Positions 47,140 to 58,598 of a stretch of 64,000 nucleotides of DNA are shown here, one piece after another (positions within the stretch are counted from its first letter, which is position 1; every line of letters begins with the position of its first letter). The position numbers were made by a program, and so were the translations under genes. A model generated the notes under the pieces. That model saw only the letters and a program-made list of their open reading frames with translations. It did not search any database and was not told the origin of the DNA. The stretch spans positions 21,029,564 through 21,093,563 of the forward strand of contig NC_086036.1 in assembly GCF_036323735.1 (NCBI RefSeq). The letters run 5' to 3'. The DNA is from Rattus norvegicus (taxonomy: Eukaryota; Chordata; Mammalia; Rodentia; Muridae).

Positions 47140-48600
47140 TAAGTTTTTAATAAGGGGATGAGTTTCAATATGATTTACTGCTAATCCCGCAGTGAGAGCA
47201 GGAGGCAGGGAAGGAACAAAGGTTTACAGTCCCTTTGGAGGTTTGTTTCATCTGCACATCAGCCCACAATTAATGGCCATTTAGCTGTTGTTCTCCTGCT
47301 GGACACTGGTGGATTGATTCAGTAAATAAAAGTGACAGAGAGATGTCCCATGGAGGCAGACAGTGGAAGCTCTGCACCTGTTATTTGTGAATCTCGCCTT
47401 GCCAGGTCATTGACCTTTAGAAGCTGGCGAAAATTAATAAGCGGAAGCACAAAGCAGGTTGCTGCTTTTAAAATGCAGAGGACCCAGGCAGCGGTTGTAG
47501 TTGTGTTGATTTTCTCAGCGACTAGTCGGAAGGCTCGCCAGGGTTCTCTACCCTCTGTCCTTCGTGCAGCGGCATCTACAGGAGGGAAGGCTACTGGTGT
47601 AGCACCTGTCAACCTGTCAGCCTATCTCCCCATGTGATGCTAAAAGCAGGAGAAGCGGAGATGTGGGAAGCTGGCAGTTGTGGAAAGCCACACATATTCT
47701 GCTAGTTCGGGGTTCGGTAGCCTGGTTCTTCCTGAGGCAATTGGGGAAGTTGCAGATGTGTGGGGAGCTGCCCAGCTAGGCTGGCCTGGTGCATCTGAGC
47801 AGTTGTGCTTGGCCTGGCCATCGGGCTAGCAAACAGCTGCAGTGAGTAAGCGATCATTTGCAAATAGTTAATGACAGACTTGTCCGCTGCGCTCACTGCC
47901 ATCAGAGGGGAGTGAAATAAAAGGGAGGGAAGGCAGGCCGGGGTGGGGGACGTTTATAGCTATAGTTACTGCAACTGCTGTTGTCACTGTGGTGATTTCG
48001 AAAGTGATGAAGGTCAACTGAAGTTAACAAGGTTTGATTCTTTCTGGGCAAGTTGATGGCCGACTGGTTACATCCATGGTCATAGGCTGGTCACAGTGGA
48101 GGAGGAGGAAAGAAAGACCCATAAGGCCAACAAGAGTTTGTACTAGCACTAGCCTTGTGTACCAAACAAAACGCAAAACAAAATTTGTCCCTGGTTTTAT
48201 AGCGTGATTTTGAAAAGCTCTCTCTGTCCCATCGTTTTTGTAATCTGGCATTCTGCTATTTATTTCTCAGTGAATAAGCAGTCATCCACGAGCATAATTA
48301 GCCTCTGTCTGCCGCACACAGAAGAGGAACAGTCTGCATTTGGTTAAGTGAGTTACTGAGCATTTAATGGTGCCGTGGTCCACGCTGAGTTGTTATTTGA
48401 GGGATTATGAAGGACACCTGTCCTAATGTGCCCTAAATAGAATTGCACCATTAGCAATGCGTCCAGCTGAGTTCAGACAGTTCAGTGGTAAAGAGTCTTC
48501 CTCTAAACAGCTAATTCTATGGGAACATAACTCACCCACCCGTTTTACTGTAGATCAGTGAACCCATCGCCCAGGTTTCTAGAGCCAGTTTCTGATATGA
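47140..48600. promoter_or_regulatory. Repeat-poor block, candidate enhancer region
   Basis: About 1.4 kb without any recognised SINE, L1 or microsatellite, with a more balanced base composition than its surroundings. Words include CACAATTAATGGCC (47,266-47,279), GGATTGATTCAG (47,312-47,323), AAATTAATAAGC (47,430-47,441), GCATAATTAGCC (48,292-48,303) and the MEF2-like CTAAATAG (48,433-48,440). Overlapping frames on both strands at 47,319-47,637 look non-coding. The regulatory role is inference only. Confidence 0.3.
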
Positions 48601-48639
48601 AGGGAATAAACATCTCCACTGCTCCCAGAGCTCTGCCCA

Positions 48640-49250
48640 GCTAAGTTTGTGGCACTTTTTGATTCATCTGCGCTCTTGTTTCAAACTTCTAACTGGTCTC
48701 AAGCTTCTGCCCATCTTTTGCCAGAAGTTCAAAGAACCTTTCAATCCAACTGTGCCAGAGCTTTAAGCACTCTGGCAGTTTCCTCAAGCACATCCTGGGA
48801 GATTAGCACGCTGGACTCTGGCCTGCAATTGGAACCTCCATCCACAGCTCTCTGTGCTGTTTCCTCTCTGCGGTGAAACACACGCCCTCTCTTACTTGAC
48901 TTGCTGCCCCAGAGTTCTGACCTCACTCTTAGTGTTTGACTCCATCTGTCCCTACAGCTGACACTTTCTCAGTGATCACATCCTAGGACAAAGGTCACCT
49001 TCTGGAAAGAGAAGTAATCTTTGCTTGGAATAGGATTAACCATGCAATGATTATCAGGCACTCTAGTTCTCTGGATAGCCCCATATTTGCGGACTATTAT
49101 CATGGGGTCTTTCCTGCACAGCTGACTTGTTCTCAGTCCTCAGATCCCAGGTCAAAGGTCACCTTCTTGAAGAAGAACCCCTGCAGCGACAATCAGACAC
49201 TGTGACTAGTTCTCTGGATAGCCCCATATTTGCAGACTATTGCCATAATA
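48640..49250 (-). mobile_element. L2-like fragment with diverged tandem duplication
   Basis: TCAG-TC...CAGGTCAAAGGTCACCTTCTTGAAG resembles the antisense L2 3' end (CAGGTCTCAGCTCAAATGTCACCTCCTCAG). The unit occurs twice: 48,956-49,107 and 49,121-49,242. Both share the end AGTTCTCTGGATAGCCCCATATTTGC-GACTATT. Copy 1 is about 30 bp longer. Direct-repeat nuclear-receptor-like motifs lie at 48,985-48,997 (AGGACAAAGGTCA) and 49,149-49,161 (AGGTCAAAGGTCA). Confidence 0.45.
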
Positions 49251-49665
49251 AGTGGATCCTATAAGTGTACATATGTCTTAATGTATGAAAGGTTAACAAA
49301 ATGGCTATGGGAACAAAGGAAAACACTTCTCCATCTGAGAAGAAGTGAGAGAGAATCCCGAACTAACTATGCTACAGTTGAAGTAAAAGAACTGGAAAAG
49401 CAGGGCCTTTCATAGGTCCATGTGGCTTTGTAAGAGAGCATGAGAGGTGAAGAGCATGGTGAACTAGCACTCGGCAGAGAACTAAGCACTCCCTTTAAAA
49501 GTTGTGTTAAATGTATATAAATATGTCATCTCATCTTGCTATATTCCAACACACCCATTCCTTGCAACCATTTCAGGCCTGCTCCGTCTGGATGCCACCT
49601 TCCTTCCCTGTGACAATGCATTCTCCTTCTACCTTTGTGGCATGTGTAGTTCATTACCCTCTCTT
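49251..49665. other. No feature seen
   Basis: Single-copy-looking sequence up to the ID insertion. Confidence 0.35.
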
Positions 49666-49678
49666 ACTAGAGTCTTTT

Positions 49679-49768
49679 TTTTTTTTTTTTTTTTGGAGCT
49701 GGGGACCGAACCCAGGGCCTTGCGCTTGCTAGGCAAGGGCTCTACCACTGAGCTAAATTCCCAACACC
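49679..49768 (-). mobile_element. ID SINE, antisense, with T-run tail
   Basis: Near-consensus ID: GGAGCTGGGGACCGAACCC, CTTGCGCTTGCTAGGCAAG, CTCTACCACTGAGCTAAAT. A T16 run at 49,679-49,694 is the A-tail. A perfect 13-bp TSD, ACTAGAGTCTTTT, lies at 49,666-49,678 and 49,769-49,781. Confidence 0.96.
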
Positions 49769-49781
49769 ACTAGAGTCTTTT

Positions 49782-52245
49782 AAACTACAGGTTTGTGGTT
49801 ATTTTTTCTTTTTATTTTTGCGAGAAACAAATGAGTACACATATACTCCACCTTGGCATTGGAAAGTGAACTTTTGTAACTTTGAAATAGCTAGATATCC
49901 CTTCTTCCTTCATGAAGGTGAGCAGATAATAGATCTGTGAAAAGCTCCTGGTTCCTTTCTACCTTTCTTCAGCTGCCAATTTCTAGGATCTCTGAAGCTA
50001 TTATCAAGCAGCAATCTGAATGGAGCCAGGCACATAAAAACTGTCCCCAGACAAAAGGATGGGGCTGTTCATGGCCTACGGACAGCTCAAGTGCATCAGC
50101 CACCCTGAAGTGCCCTTAAAGGTAGCTGTGAGATTCTGCCTCACTAGTTCAGTAATGCCAGATGGTTTATAGAACCCCAGAGTAAGTAAGAAGTGTCTTG
50201 GTGAGCCTCAGAGCCCAATGTCTAGTCATTATCTAGGAACTCAAAAAAATAGGTAAAAATGTAGACTTTTAAAATTCAAATTGGTTGAGGGCTAAATTCA
50301 TAAAAAATCAGAATAGCTGAATTCTAATTACGTGTAGTATATTCAGTGTAATAAATTCAATGTCACCATGGCTATAGAAACACAGAAAGGCCTCATGCAA
50401 CATACATACCTTACTTACAAACACCTTTACCCTGGTTTCTCTTGGGATAAGGAACATCTGGTAGTGCTGGGTGGACAGGAACAGTATTTTGAAGTTCTTC
50501 TCAACTTGGAAGTTACCCAAAGTGTCAACACGGTAGGCAGACAAAGGAAGGTAGATTGTAATGTTTTGCAGAAGCAGATTGGATTCTGAGCTAAGGTTAT
50601 AAAAGAGCAGCCCCAGTGTTTCTGCCTTAACTGGTCAGATGGCAGCAACTGCTATAGGTATGTGTGCTTGGGGAATTCACCAAGGAGCCAGAAGGACAAT
50701 CTCAGCTGTTGCTATTTAGGTGCTATGCATCTTTCTATTTTGAGGCAAGGTCTTTCATTGGCATGAATATGAAGTGGGATGGCTTGTTAGGAAACTCAAG
50801 GGTTCCTTCTATCTATGACTTCTCGGCACTAGGACTGCAGAAATGTGTTATGACCTCTAACTTTTCTTTCATGGGTTCAGGTTTTCAGAGATACTTTTGC
50901 AGGCAAAACCATTACTAATTAAACTATCTCTCCATTCCTGGGGTGATTTTGAAACATGCTTAATGGTGATCAACATGATAATTCTGTGTGGTAAGACAGA
51001 ATTTCGTACATTTTTAAAATTTGTGAAATGAATGCACTGGATCTTGCAATGGTGCAAACTCTCTAGAAAGACACAAATGTGTTTACAGAGCAAACATTTG
51101 TGCACCACTCTGGAATGGCAAAGGACTTCACTTGCACTGCCCATGCAGAATGCAGTGGACAGACTCAGAACATTTAAGAAGATACGATGCTTTCGCTAAC
51201 TCCTTTGTGTGAACACTTTGAAAGTAATTTTGCATATCTTTAGAGTTTAAAAAGGAAAGAGGCATCCGCTATGAACTAGAGTTATCTGGCCTCCCGCTGT
51301 TGATCTGGCAGACTACAGACATCACAAGTTCTACCACTGGCTCTGCACAGTGTTTATTTCTTTTCAGTTCAGCCACTACTTCAGACAGGAATCTTGAAAG
51401 CCATAGATGACATTGTTTTTAAATTATTGCCTTCTTGAATACAGAAAGCTTGGTCAGCAGTTTAGTTCAGGATTCTTAATGTCTGATTTTCTCTGCTGTA
51501 GAAAATGTTCAGAAAGCTTGTACAGTAGTTGGGCAGTTTGTGTGCTTGGATTTGCCTTTATGGGGTAGGACATTAAGAAAGCATTTGATCGAGGTAGCTA
51601 ACACGGAACTAGGGAGACCGCTTCCAAGAGAGCTATGGAATTTCTTATTAGGATGGTTCTGAACAATGGGTCAATTATTTTTGTCTCTGATACTGAAGCC
51701 AGTGGTGGGGAAGATCAAAGGGTTATGAAAAAGGTTAATGACCTAAATAAGTTTAACAAATAAAGGAAAATAATATTCTCTGCATACAGCATGTGGACAA
51801 CCCCTAAGAGTCATTTTAAGAACAGGTCATAGAGTCAAACACTATAGGGCTACACTGAAGAAAGGTTGGGCAATTTTATATTGAGTAATAGTGTTTACCT
51901 ATCAAGCCAAGCTTGGGATAGAAGCCAAAGGCTGCAAAGATCAACAGAACACTGACCTCTCTCCCTCGAACAGACTTTTACTGTTTTGTTGATCAGTGTA
52001 GGGCACTTTGTGGCCTTTTGGGCTTGGCCAGCATTTGCATTTATCTCTTCTCATTACCCAAGCTGCTTTCTGAGACTGAGGTCAGAGAATTCCAATTCAT
52101 ACATGGTGCCTGTGTAGATTACTGATATGGACAGTGGGCCAGGCAACCTTCAGATGCGAGATAGAGAATATTCCTAGCATTGGCTTTGTGGGATTTCCTT
52201 TATGATAGATGACAAAGGGAGATATTGTGACTGAAGTGAGCGTAA
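49782..52245. other. Single-copy DNA, no gene recognised
   Basis: About 2.5 kb with no recognised repeat. Short overlapping frames on both strands at 50,300-51,144 cancel each other as evidence. Confidence 0.4.
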
Positions 52246-52600
52246 GTTCTGTTATATATTACTGTGATAAATGCCATGACCTAAAACAACCTGGGGAGGA
52301 AACAGTTATTTAATATTATGATTTATAAGTCCATCCTGGTGGCAAGTCTGGGTAGGAACCTGGAAGCAGGAACAAAAGCAGAAGCCAGGGAGGAATGCTG
52401 TTAACTGGCATGCTAGTCATGACTTGCTCAGTCATACAACCTAGAAGCTTACTGCCCATAAAGGGCTGGGCCCTCCTACACGAATCATTAATCAAGAATA
52501 TTCCTCCAAAGATTTGTCTATAGTCCAATCAAAGGAATCAGTCCCTCAGTTAATATTCTCTCTTCCCAGATAACTCTACCTGGTATCAAGTTAGGAAAAA
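52246..52600. mobile_element. hAT-Charlie-like rodent repeat (URR1-type), reversed copy
   Basis: TTACTGTGATAAATGCCATGACC, ACCTGGAAGCAGGAACA, GACTTGCTCAGTCA, GGGCTGGGCCCTCCTAC, CATTAATCAAGAATATTCC and CCAGATAACTCTACCTGGTATCAAG occur in the order of this rodent repeat, opposite in orientation to 33,895-34,300. Confidence 0.75.
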
Positions 52601-52839
52601 ATAATCCGGTACATAGTTTGAATAAAGGTCTAAAGCAATATGTTCATAAGATTAATATAAAAGCACTCAGTGAAAACCATTCCGCTTTTGTAGTCTGCCT
52701 TATTTTCTTTGATGGTCTTGTCTGCCTTACAAATCTTTTCCATGCTATGAGATTCCATTTATTAATTGTTGATCCTAGTATCAGAACTGAGGGTGTTCAG
52801 AACTTGTCTCCTGTGCCAGTGTGTTCAAGGCTATTTCCC

Positions 52840-52840
<1 letters not shown>

Positions 52841-52935
<95 letters not shown>

Positions 52936-52952
52936 TTCCTTCCTTCCTTTCT
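52841..52952. repeat. (CTTT)n-(CT)n-(CTTC)n microsatellite
   Basis: CTTT units to 52,893, pure CT to about 52,932, CTTC to about 52,950. It abuts an antisense L1 3' end, so it probably grew from that L1's A/G-rich tail. Frames here encode Ser/Leu/Phe or Lys/Glu/Arg repeats only. Confidence 0.97.
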
Positions 52953-52959
52953 TTTTGAA

Positions 52960-53300
52960 GTATTTAGTATTGGATTATGAATTTTATTACATTTCAAATG
53001 TTATCACTTTCCCAGTTTCCCTCGAAAAAGTCCTATCCCATCCCCCTTCCCCCTTCACACACCCATTCCTGCCTCCCTGACCTGGCTTTCTGGCAGTCAG
53101 CATGTAGAAGAATGCAAATCAGTCCATTCTTATCTCCTTGTACAAAGCTCAAGTCCAAGTAATTGAGGACTTTCACATAAATCCAGATACACTCAAATTA
53201 ATAGAATAGAAAGAGAAAGCCTTGAAGACATGGACACAGAGGAACATTTCCTGAACAATGGGTCATACTCTAAGATCAACATTCAACAAATGGGACACCA
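52960..53300 (-). mobile_element. L1 fragment with inverted 5' piece
   Basis: 52,965-53,093 is antisense L1 3' UTR (TTACATTTCAAATGTTATCACTTTCCCAG). At about 53,094 it switches to sense-strand ORF2 (GTAGAAGAATGCAAATCAGTCC ... CAAGTCCAAGT) running to about 53,300. With the A-tail side at the left, this is the layout of a twin-primed L1 with an inverted 5' end. Confidence 0.7.
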
Positions 53301-53301
53301 C

Positions 53302-53720
53302 TTACTTTTCTATCAAATGTAGCATATCCACTTTTATGTTGAAGTCATTCATCCACTTGGACTTGAGTTTTGTGCAGTGTGATAGATATGGATCTATTTG
53401 CACTCTTCTATGTACACACATCAATTAGATAAGCACCACTTGGTGAAGATTCTTTGTTTTCTTTCCAGTGTATAGTGTTTGACTTGTTTGTCAATTATGA
53501 AATGTAGAAATTTACTTCTGGTTCTTCAATTCAATTCTGTTGATCAACATGTCTAGTTTTATTCTAGTACCTTGCAGTTTTTAATTACATTGCTCTGTAG
53601 TACAGCTTGAAATCAGGAATAATGATGCAATCATAAGTTCTTTTATTGTGTAAAATTATTTTAGCTATTCTGGATATTATTCCATATAAATTTGAGAGTT
53701 GTCCTATTAAGGTCTCTAAA
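53302..53720 (-). mobile_element. Old L1 ORF2 fragment, antisense
   Basis: CATCCACTTGGACTTGAGTTTTGTGCA and the later TAATTACATTGCTCTGTAGTACAGC block are antisense ORF2. The sequence covers part of the same ORF2 region as the inverted piece on its left, so it probably belongs to a separate, older copy. Confidence 0.75.
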
Positions 53721-53787
53721 GAAACATGTTGAATCATTGAAACGGTCCTTATTATCAAAATACTTCGACTTTTTAAAAGGTGATCTG

Positions 53788-54238
53788 TGGACTGAAGAGA
53801 AGGCTCAGTAGTTAAGAACACAAACAAACATGCACACTCACAAGCACACGCACATCCACACTCACACACATGCACTGCTCTTATAAAGGACACAATTTTA
53901 ATTCTCAGTACCCACATAGGATGGCTCAGGATCATCTATAACTCTGGTTTCAGTTGCCCCAATGTCCTCTTCTGCACTCACATAACTTCCTCCCTACCCC
54001 ACCATACAATGTGTGTGTATACATGTGTGCCTGTGTGTGTATATATATATATGTATATATGTGTATACATATGTGTGTATATATGTACACACAAAATATT
54101 CATAAATGTATATATGTACAATATATACATGTATGTATATACATACATGTGTATATGTACCTAACGGGTATGTGCATACAATATATATATATATATACAT
54201 ATATAATTGAACGTACAAGAAAAATAAAATCTTAATAA
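53788..54238 (+). mobile_element. B3/B2-family SINE with microsatellite expansions
   Basis: GGACTGAAGAGAAGGCTCAGTAGTTAAGAACAC starts the SINE. A CA-rich insert (53,820-53,872) follows, then the body resumes: CTGCTCTTATAAAGGAC, CTCAGTACCCACATAGGATGGCTCAGGATCATC and CCAATGTCCTCTTCTG. A long TG/TA tract (54,011-54,205) sits before the AAAAATAAAATCTTAATAAAA tail, which is typical of B3 ends. Confidence 0.8.
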
Positions 54239-54279
54239 AATGAGGCAACTTAAAAAGTTTGTATTTGTACTGTATGTAT

Positions 54280-54728
54280 CTTAAGATTCCAGTGACCTAC
54301 TTCCTGTGACCTCAAGTCTCTTGAGGGTTAGGCGCATCTTCTTTCACTGAGTCAAGACCCAGCTGTCCTCTGCTATATATGTGCTTGGGGCCTCATATCA
54401 GCTGTGTATGCTGCCTGGTTAGTGACTTAGTGTCTAAGCAATCGCAGGGGTGCAGGTCAGTTGAGACTGCTGGTCTTTGTACAGGGTCACCTCCTCCTCA
54501 GCTCCTTCTACCTTTCCCCTAATTCAACCACAGGTGGGGTGGGGGTGGGAGTTGTGAGGTTGGGTACATTCTCTTGGAGCCTGGGGGGCTGGGGATTGGG
54601 AAGAGGGGTAGGTATGGTATATGGAACAGTCAGAGGGTAGATGGGGAAGGGGATAAAGACTGGACTGTAAAAAAAAGATTAAAGAAATTTTAAAAAAGAA
54701 AACAAAACAAAACAAACAAAACAAAAAG
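54280..54728 (+). mobile_element. Old murine L1 3' UTR end (Lx-like)
   Basis: CTTGAGGGTTAGGCGCATC, AGTCCTCTGC-like TGTCCTCTGCTATATATGTG, TGCTGCCTGGTTAGTGACTTAG and CTCCTCCTCAGCTCCTTCTA are L1 3' UTR landmarks. A G/A-rich tract (54,536-54,660) and an A-rich AAAC tail (54,700-54,728) close it. The tail sets the + orientation. Confidence 0.75.
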
Positions 54729-56458
54729 ATCACAATGCCCCTGACCTGGTTATTTGTAACTGTTCCCCTCTGTCAAAGGCATAGTTTCTGGACTTGTTAG
54801 GAATTTGTGAATTCGTGAAGGTTTGGTTGTCCTCAGGAGAAACAGTACTTTCTGTTTTGAACTCTGACTTTGTCCTCAGATACCGTTTCTGTAAGGTTGG
54901 TCAAGGCACATAGTTGTTACTCTTCCTAAGATGACAGAGTTCCCAAGTTACACTGGACTTAGTGTCTCACTTAGGGGTTTTTAATGTGCTTTCAACTTAA
55001 GAGTTTTCAGCTTCCTAAAGGTTTATTAGGATGCAGAATATCCAGGTGGGTGGCAGCATCTGCTGACTGAAGTATTAGAATCACTGAGGACCTTGAATTT
55101 ATTTATGGAAATAGAATATGTCCAGGACTGCCTTTAAAGTGAGGTAAAGAAAATTGTAGTGCTGGCATTATAACTAAACTCTTGTGAACGATAGATAAAT
55201 TAAATAAAACGAAGAACACTGATTCCTCAAATTTTAAATTTATAAGTGTTACTTCCTCCCCAAATTAGTTAAAATACAACCCAATCTTAATTCCAGAATA
55301 CGGGAGGATTTTTTTCCTTTTGCCAAGTATAATTAAAATTCAGCAGATATCCAAAGTATTTTTAAAAAGTATTTTCTCTTCAAAGTTACTGTGTGCTAAA
55401 CCTTCCCAATATTTAAGATTTATTTACCATGTAATGGGGAGTCAGTGTCATAATGCCCTATGTGTGCAGAGATGTCAAACAATGCCCTCCAGCTTCAATA
55501 AACTGTGACTAGGACAGAACTTAAATCACAGAGATAAGATTTCCAGGCTACTAAGAAGCTGTAACTGGTAGTCACAGTTTATAAGCTGTGTGAAATCCGC
55601 CATGCAGCCTACTGTGTAATGCATATGCATATACACAGTTTAAGAAGAGATGTGAAAGTCAGCAGGCCGCAGGGAATTTGGCTGTCCTTGCAGGGCACTC
55701 TGGCCTCATCCCATCCCCTAATAACTTCAGACCCAACACAATAAAGCTTCATAGATAACAGCACTGTGCCCAGCCAACAATGGCCTACACTAAACAAGCT
55801 GCAGTCTCTTCTCTCAAGTTCAGGCCACTCCTTTCAATTATCCACATTCCAGTGAATTAAGCTCATTTGATTTTTATGTCCATGCTTGGTTTCCTGTCAC
55901 TTTGTTGTTTTGCTTTCCCCTGGAGAGCATGGAAGTTATAAAATGGTGATCTGTTCCCATAGCTAGGACAGCTGTCTTCTTCCTCTTGACAAGCTCTAAG
56001 GGCGAGATATAGGGAGAAATCATTCCTTAGGTGTTAAAAGGGATGTTATTGTCTTTGCTAAGTCTCACCCTTTACTTTTTAAAGACTAGTGTGTACCTTG
56101 GAATTTGGTAAGCAATACTTTTATAAAGTTAGGAAAAAATTGGTCATAAAACTCATGGGATAGGAATTTGTTAGTGGTTTTTTTCCTAAGATTCCCATCC
56201 TACAACCAAGCAGAGAATCCCTGGGATGCAGAACAACACAGTAAAAACAAACAGGCAATACACTTTTCCATATTTAAAAAAAGAAATGACACATCAACAA
56301 CATTCCACCTATATTGATAGTTTGATGGCTACTGAAATCCCTTTTGTTTCTAACATTTGAACAAATCTGTGATCTTAAGACATCTGCAAATGGCCAAATC
56401 TTAAAAGGTTCCTGTCTTTAGACAGCTCAGAAATTGTGCTGGTAGAATGAAAAAAAGA

Positions 56459-56460
<2 letters not shown>
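54729..56460. other. Single-copy DNA, no gene recognised
   Basis: No repeat or exon pattern. A perfect palindrome ATGCATATGCAT lies at 55,619-55,630. Confidence 0.4.
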
Positions 56461-56554
<94 letters not shown>

Positions 56555-56571
56555 AACATGCACACACACAG
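56461..56571. repeat. (CA)16-(GA)n-(CA)6 compound microsatellite
   Basis: CA to 56,492, GA with one interruption to 56,555, then a short ACACAC block. Probably polymorphic. Frames across it are artefacts. Confidence 0.97.
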
Positions 56572-56994
56572 ATCTATATTGACATTTAAGGGCAAGATTA
56601 GATATTCTCTAAAAATAATTACTACAAACTTTAAGTCATGTATTCCTAAATAACTTTTATGAAACTACAGCACTGAACCAATACTTAGATGAAGTAATGT
56701 GATCCTGGCACCAAAAGGAAAACTAAATAAAGTATGCTACTGAGATGAATTTCAAGTCTCCCTCTCCCTTATAGCTTACAGCCATGTCTTGTGTTACTAC
56801 GGGTTTTGTTTTGCTTTGTTTTGTTCTGTTTTGCTTCCTTTCTCCTTTTTATGCTTAATTCCCATGCTTAAACTATGCTAAAAATCTTTTATGAACTACA
56901 GCTTTCCTTTAGTAAAATTAAAAAAACCAAGAACAAAACAAACAACAAAACAGAAAAACAAAGTAAAACAAAGGTCATTGTTGTGATTTGAAAG
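56572..56994. other. No gene recognised; A/C-rich simple sequence
   Basis: A TTTTG-rich run at 56,806-56,834 and an AAAC-rich run at 56,930-56,972. Otherwise unremarkable. Confidence 0.4.
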
Positions 56995-57340
56995 CCAACT
57001 ATCCCCTGTAGGTGTATGAGTTTTTTTCTCAGACTGTGGTGATGTTTGGGAAACCATTAGGTAGTGAAGCCTTACCTGGGAAAGAAGATCATGTGGGGTG
57101 GTTTTACAAACCAGCAAGCCTAATACCACTTTCTGTTCTGTCTAGGCTTCCTGAGTGGAAACATGGACCATGACCAACTGTCCCTGCTCATGCTACTACG
57201 CCTAGCCTGCCTCCTGTCCTGTCTTCCCCACCGTGATGGCCTGTACCCTTCTAGAGCAGTAAGCTAAGTAACCCTATCTGGATTTCTCCTGTCAGGACTC
57301 TGAGGACAGTGATGAGAACATAGCTAGGATAGATTTCTTC
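56995..57340. mobile_element. Old rodent repeat with URR1-like end
   Basis: GTGATTTGAAAGCCAACTATCC at the left, CCACCGTGATGGCCTGTACC and AGCAGTAAGCTAAGTAACCC towards the right resemble the GTGATGGACT...CTGTAAGCCAAATAAACCC end of a common rodent repeat. Diverged. Confidence 0.5.
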
Positions 57341-57819
57341 CAGCACTTTCCATATCCCAACTTTTCATGGCATTAACTATTTTGCGTTAAAGTTGTTCTT
57401 AAGCATTGCATTTTCATAGCAAATGCTTGAGTTTATTCTTCTAGGCTCCTGTGAACCATTTACTTTAGTCAGCTACTTTTATGGATCAGATCAACATATG
57501 CAAATGGGAAAAGGTATAACAGAATACAATATTCTCTGGTGCTTATGCAGTTTCTAATATACAATTTCTAAATAACAATTGTTCCTAAATAACATTTACT
57601 CTAGTGGAAAATAAATGATTATAAAAAGGTCTGCACATGCGTTCTGACTGTGTTAACTGCTTATAGAAGTGTAAATGAGGAATACAAGTTTTCAGAATCT
57701 TCATTTATCTGTGCTCAGACCGAAGTAGACCTTAGAATGATTACTTTTCACATTATACTCATAATGTACTTTAGTAATGTAGAAGAGTATCAAATTATAT
57801 TGTAGTCAAACATTTCTAT
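57341..57819. other. No feature seen
   Basis: A/T-rich spacer. Confidence 0.35.
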
Positions 57820-58017
57820 CCATGCTTTATCTGTATATGTGTCTATGTTACTATGTGCATGCCTATGAGTAAAATTGTCCATAGGAACCAGAAGAGGCCA
57901 TAAGATCGCCCAGGGCTGGAGTTATAGGTTAGTCACCTGATGCACATTCGAGTAATTGAATTCAGATCCTCCATATGAACATGAATGCTTTTAACTAATG
58001 AGCCAAGATTTCCAGCA
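57820..58017 (-). mobile_element. B3 SINE, antisense
   Basis: GGAACCAGAAGAGGCCATAAGATC, GGCTGGAGTTATAGGTTAGT, CACCTGATGCACATTCGAGTAATTGAATTCAGATCC and TTTTAACTAATGAGCCAAGATTTCCAGC follow antisense B3 order to the SINE 5' end. An (AT)n run (58,018-58,040) adjoins it. Confidence 0.82.
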
Positions 58018-58040
58018 TATATATATATATATATATATAT
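58018..58040. repeat. (AT)11 microsatellite
   Basis: Uninterrupted AT run directly at the B3 5' edge. Confidence 0.9.
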
Positions 58041-58400
58041 CAAGTATTTTGTCATATTTAAATCAAGTCATTTTATAAGAAATAATTTGAGAACCATATA
58101 ATCAATTGAATGTATTTACAACTCAAGTGTATTTTATAATCATAAAATAATCATTAGTCTCAAAATGCCCTGGCTTATCATTTTGTTACCAACCCTGTTC
58201 CTAGAGGATTCTTTTCTCTTGTCTTCATATATGGAGTGCCCTATGTTATATCAAATATGTTCATCTTTTCGAATTATCCCATATATTTTGTTTTGTTGTT
58301 GCTGTTGTTGTTGTTGATGTAGGCCTTTCTTGGACATTGGTTCATTTGATCCGAATTGTGAGTTCTCCTAGTTACTGAACATCTTCTAATCTGTTTAGTT
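58041..58400. other. No feature seen
   Basis: A/T-rich; a (TTG)n run at 58,291-58,315. Confidence 0.35.
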
Positions 58401-58414
58401 TCCTTTGAATTCTT

Positions 58415-58598
58415 TTTTTTAAAGATTTATTTATTTATTATATATAAGTACACTGTAGCTGTCTTCAGACACACCAGAAGAGGGCATCGGATCTCTTTAC
58501 AGATGGTTGTGAGCCACCATGTGGTTGCTGGGAATTGAACTCAGGACCTCTGGAAGAGCAGTCGGGTGCTCTTAACCGCTGAGCCATCTCTCCAGCCC
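58415..58598 (-). mobile_element. B2 SINE, full-length, antisense
   Basis: The + strand carries the complete antisense B2: tail AAAGATTTATTTATTTATTA, GTAGCTGTCTTCAGACACAC, CACCATGTGGTTGCTGGGAA, and the 5' end GCTGAGCCATCTCTCCAGCC. A perfect 14-bp TSD, TCCTTTGAATTCTT, lies at 58,401-58,414 and 58,599-58,612. The tRNA-like A and B box region looks intact on the minus strand. Confidence 0.97.

Noticed and set aside
47319..47637. 97- and 101-codon frames on opposite strands
   Set aside because: They overlap almost completely, lack known motifs, and lie in a block better read as non-coding.
52618..53080. 120- and 104-codon frames and a Lys/Glu/Arg minus-strand frame
   Set aside because: They cross the CTTT/CT microsatellite and consist mainly of two- or three-residue repeats.
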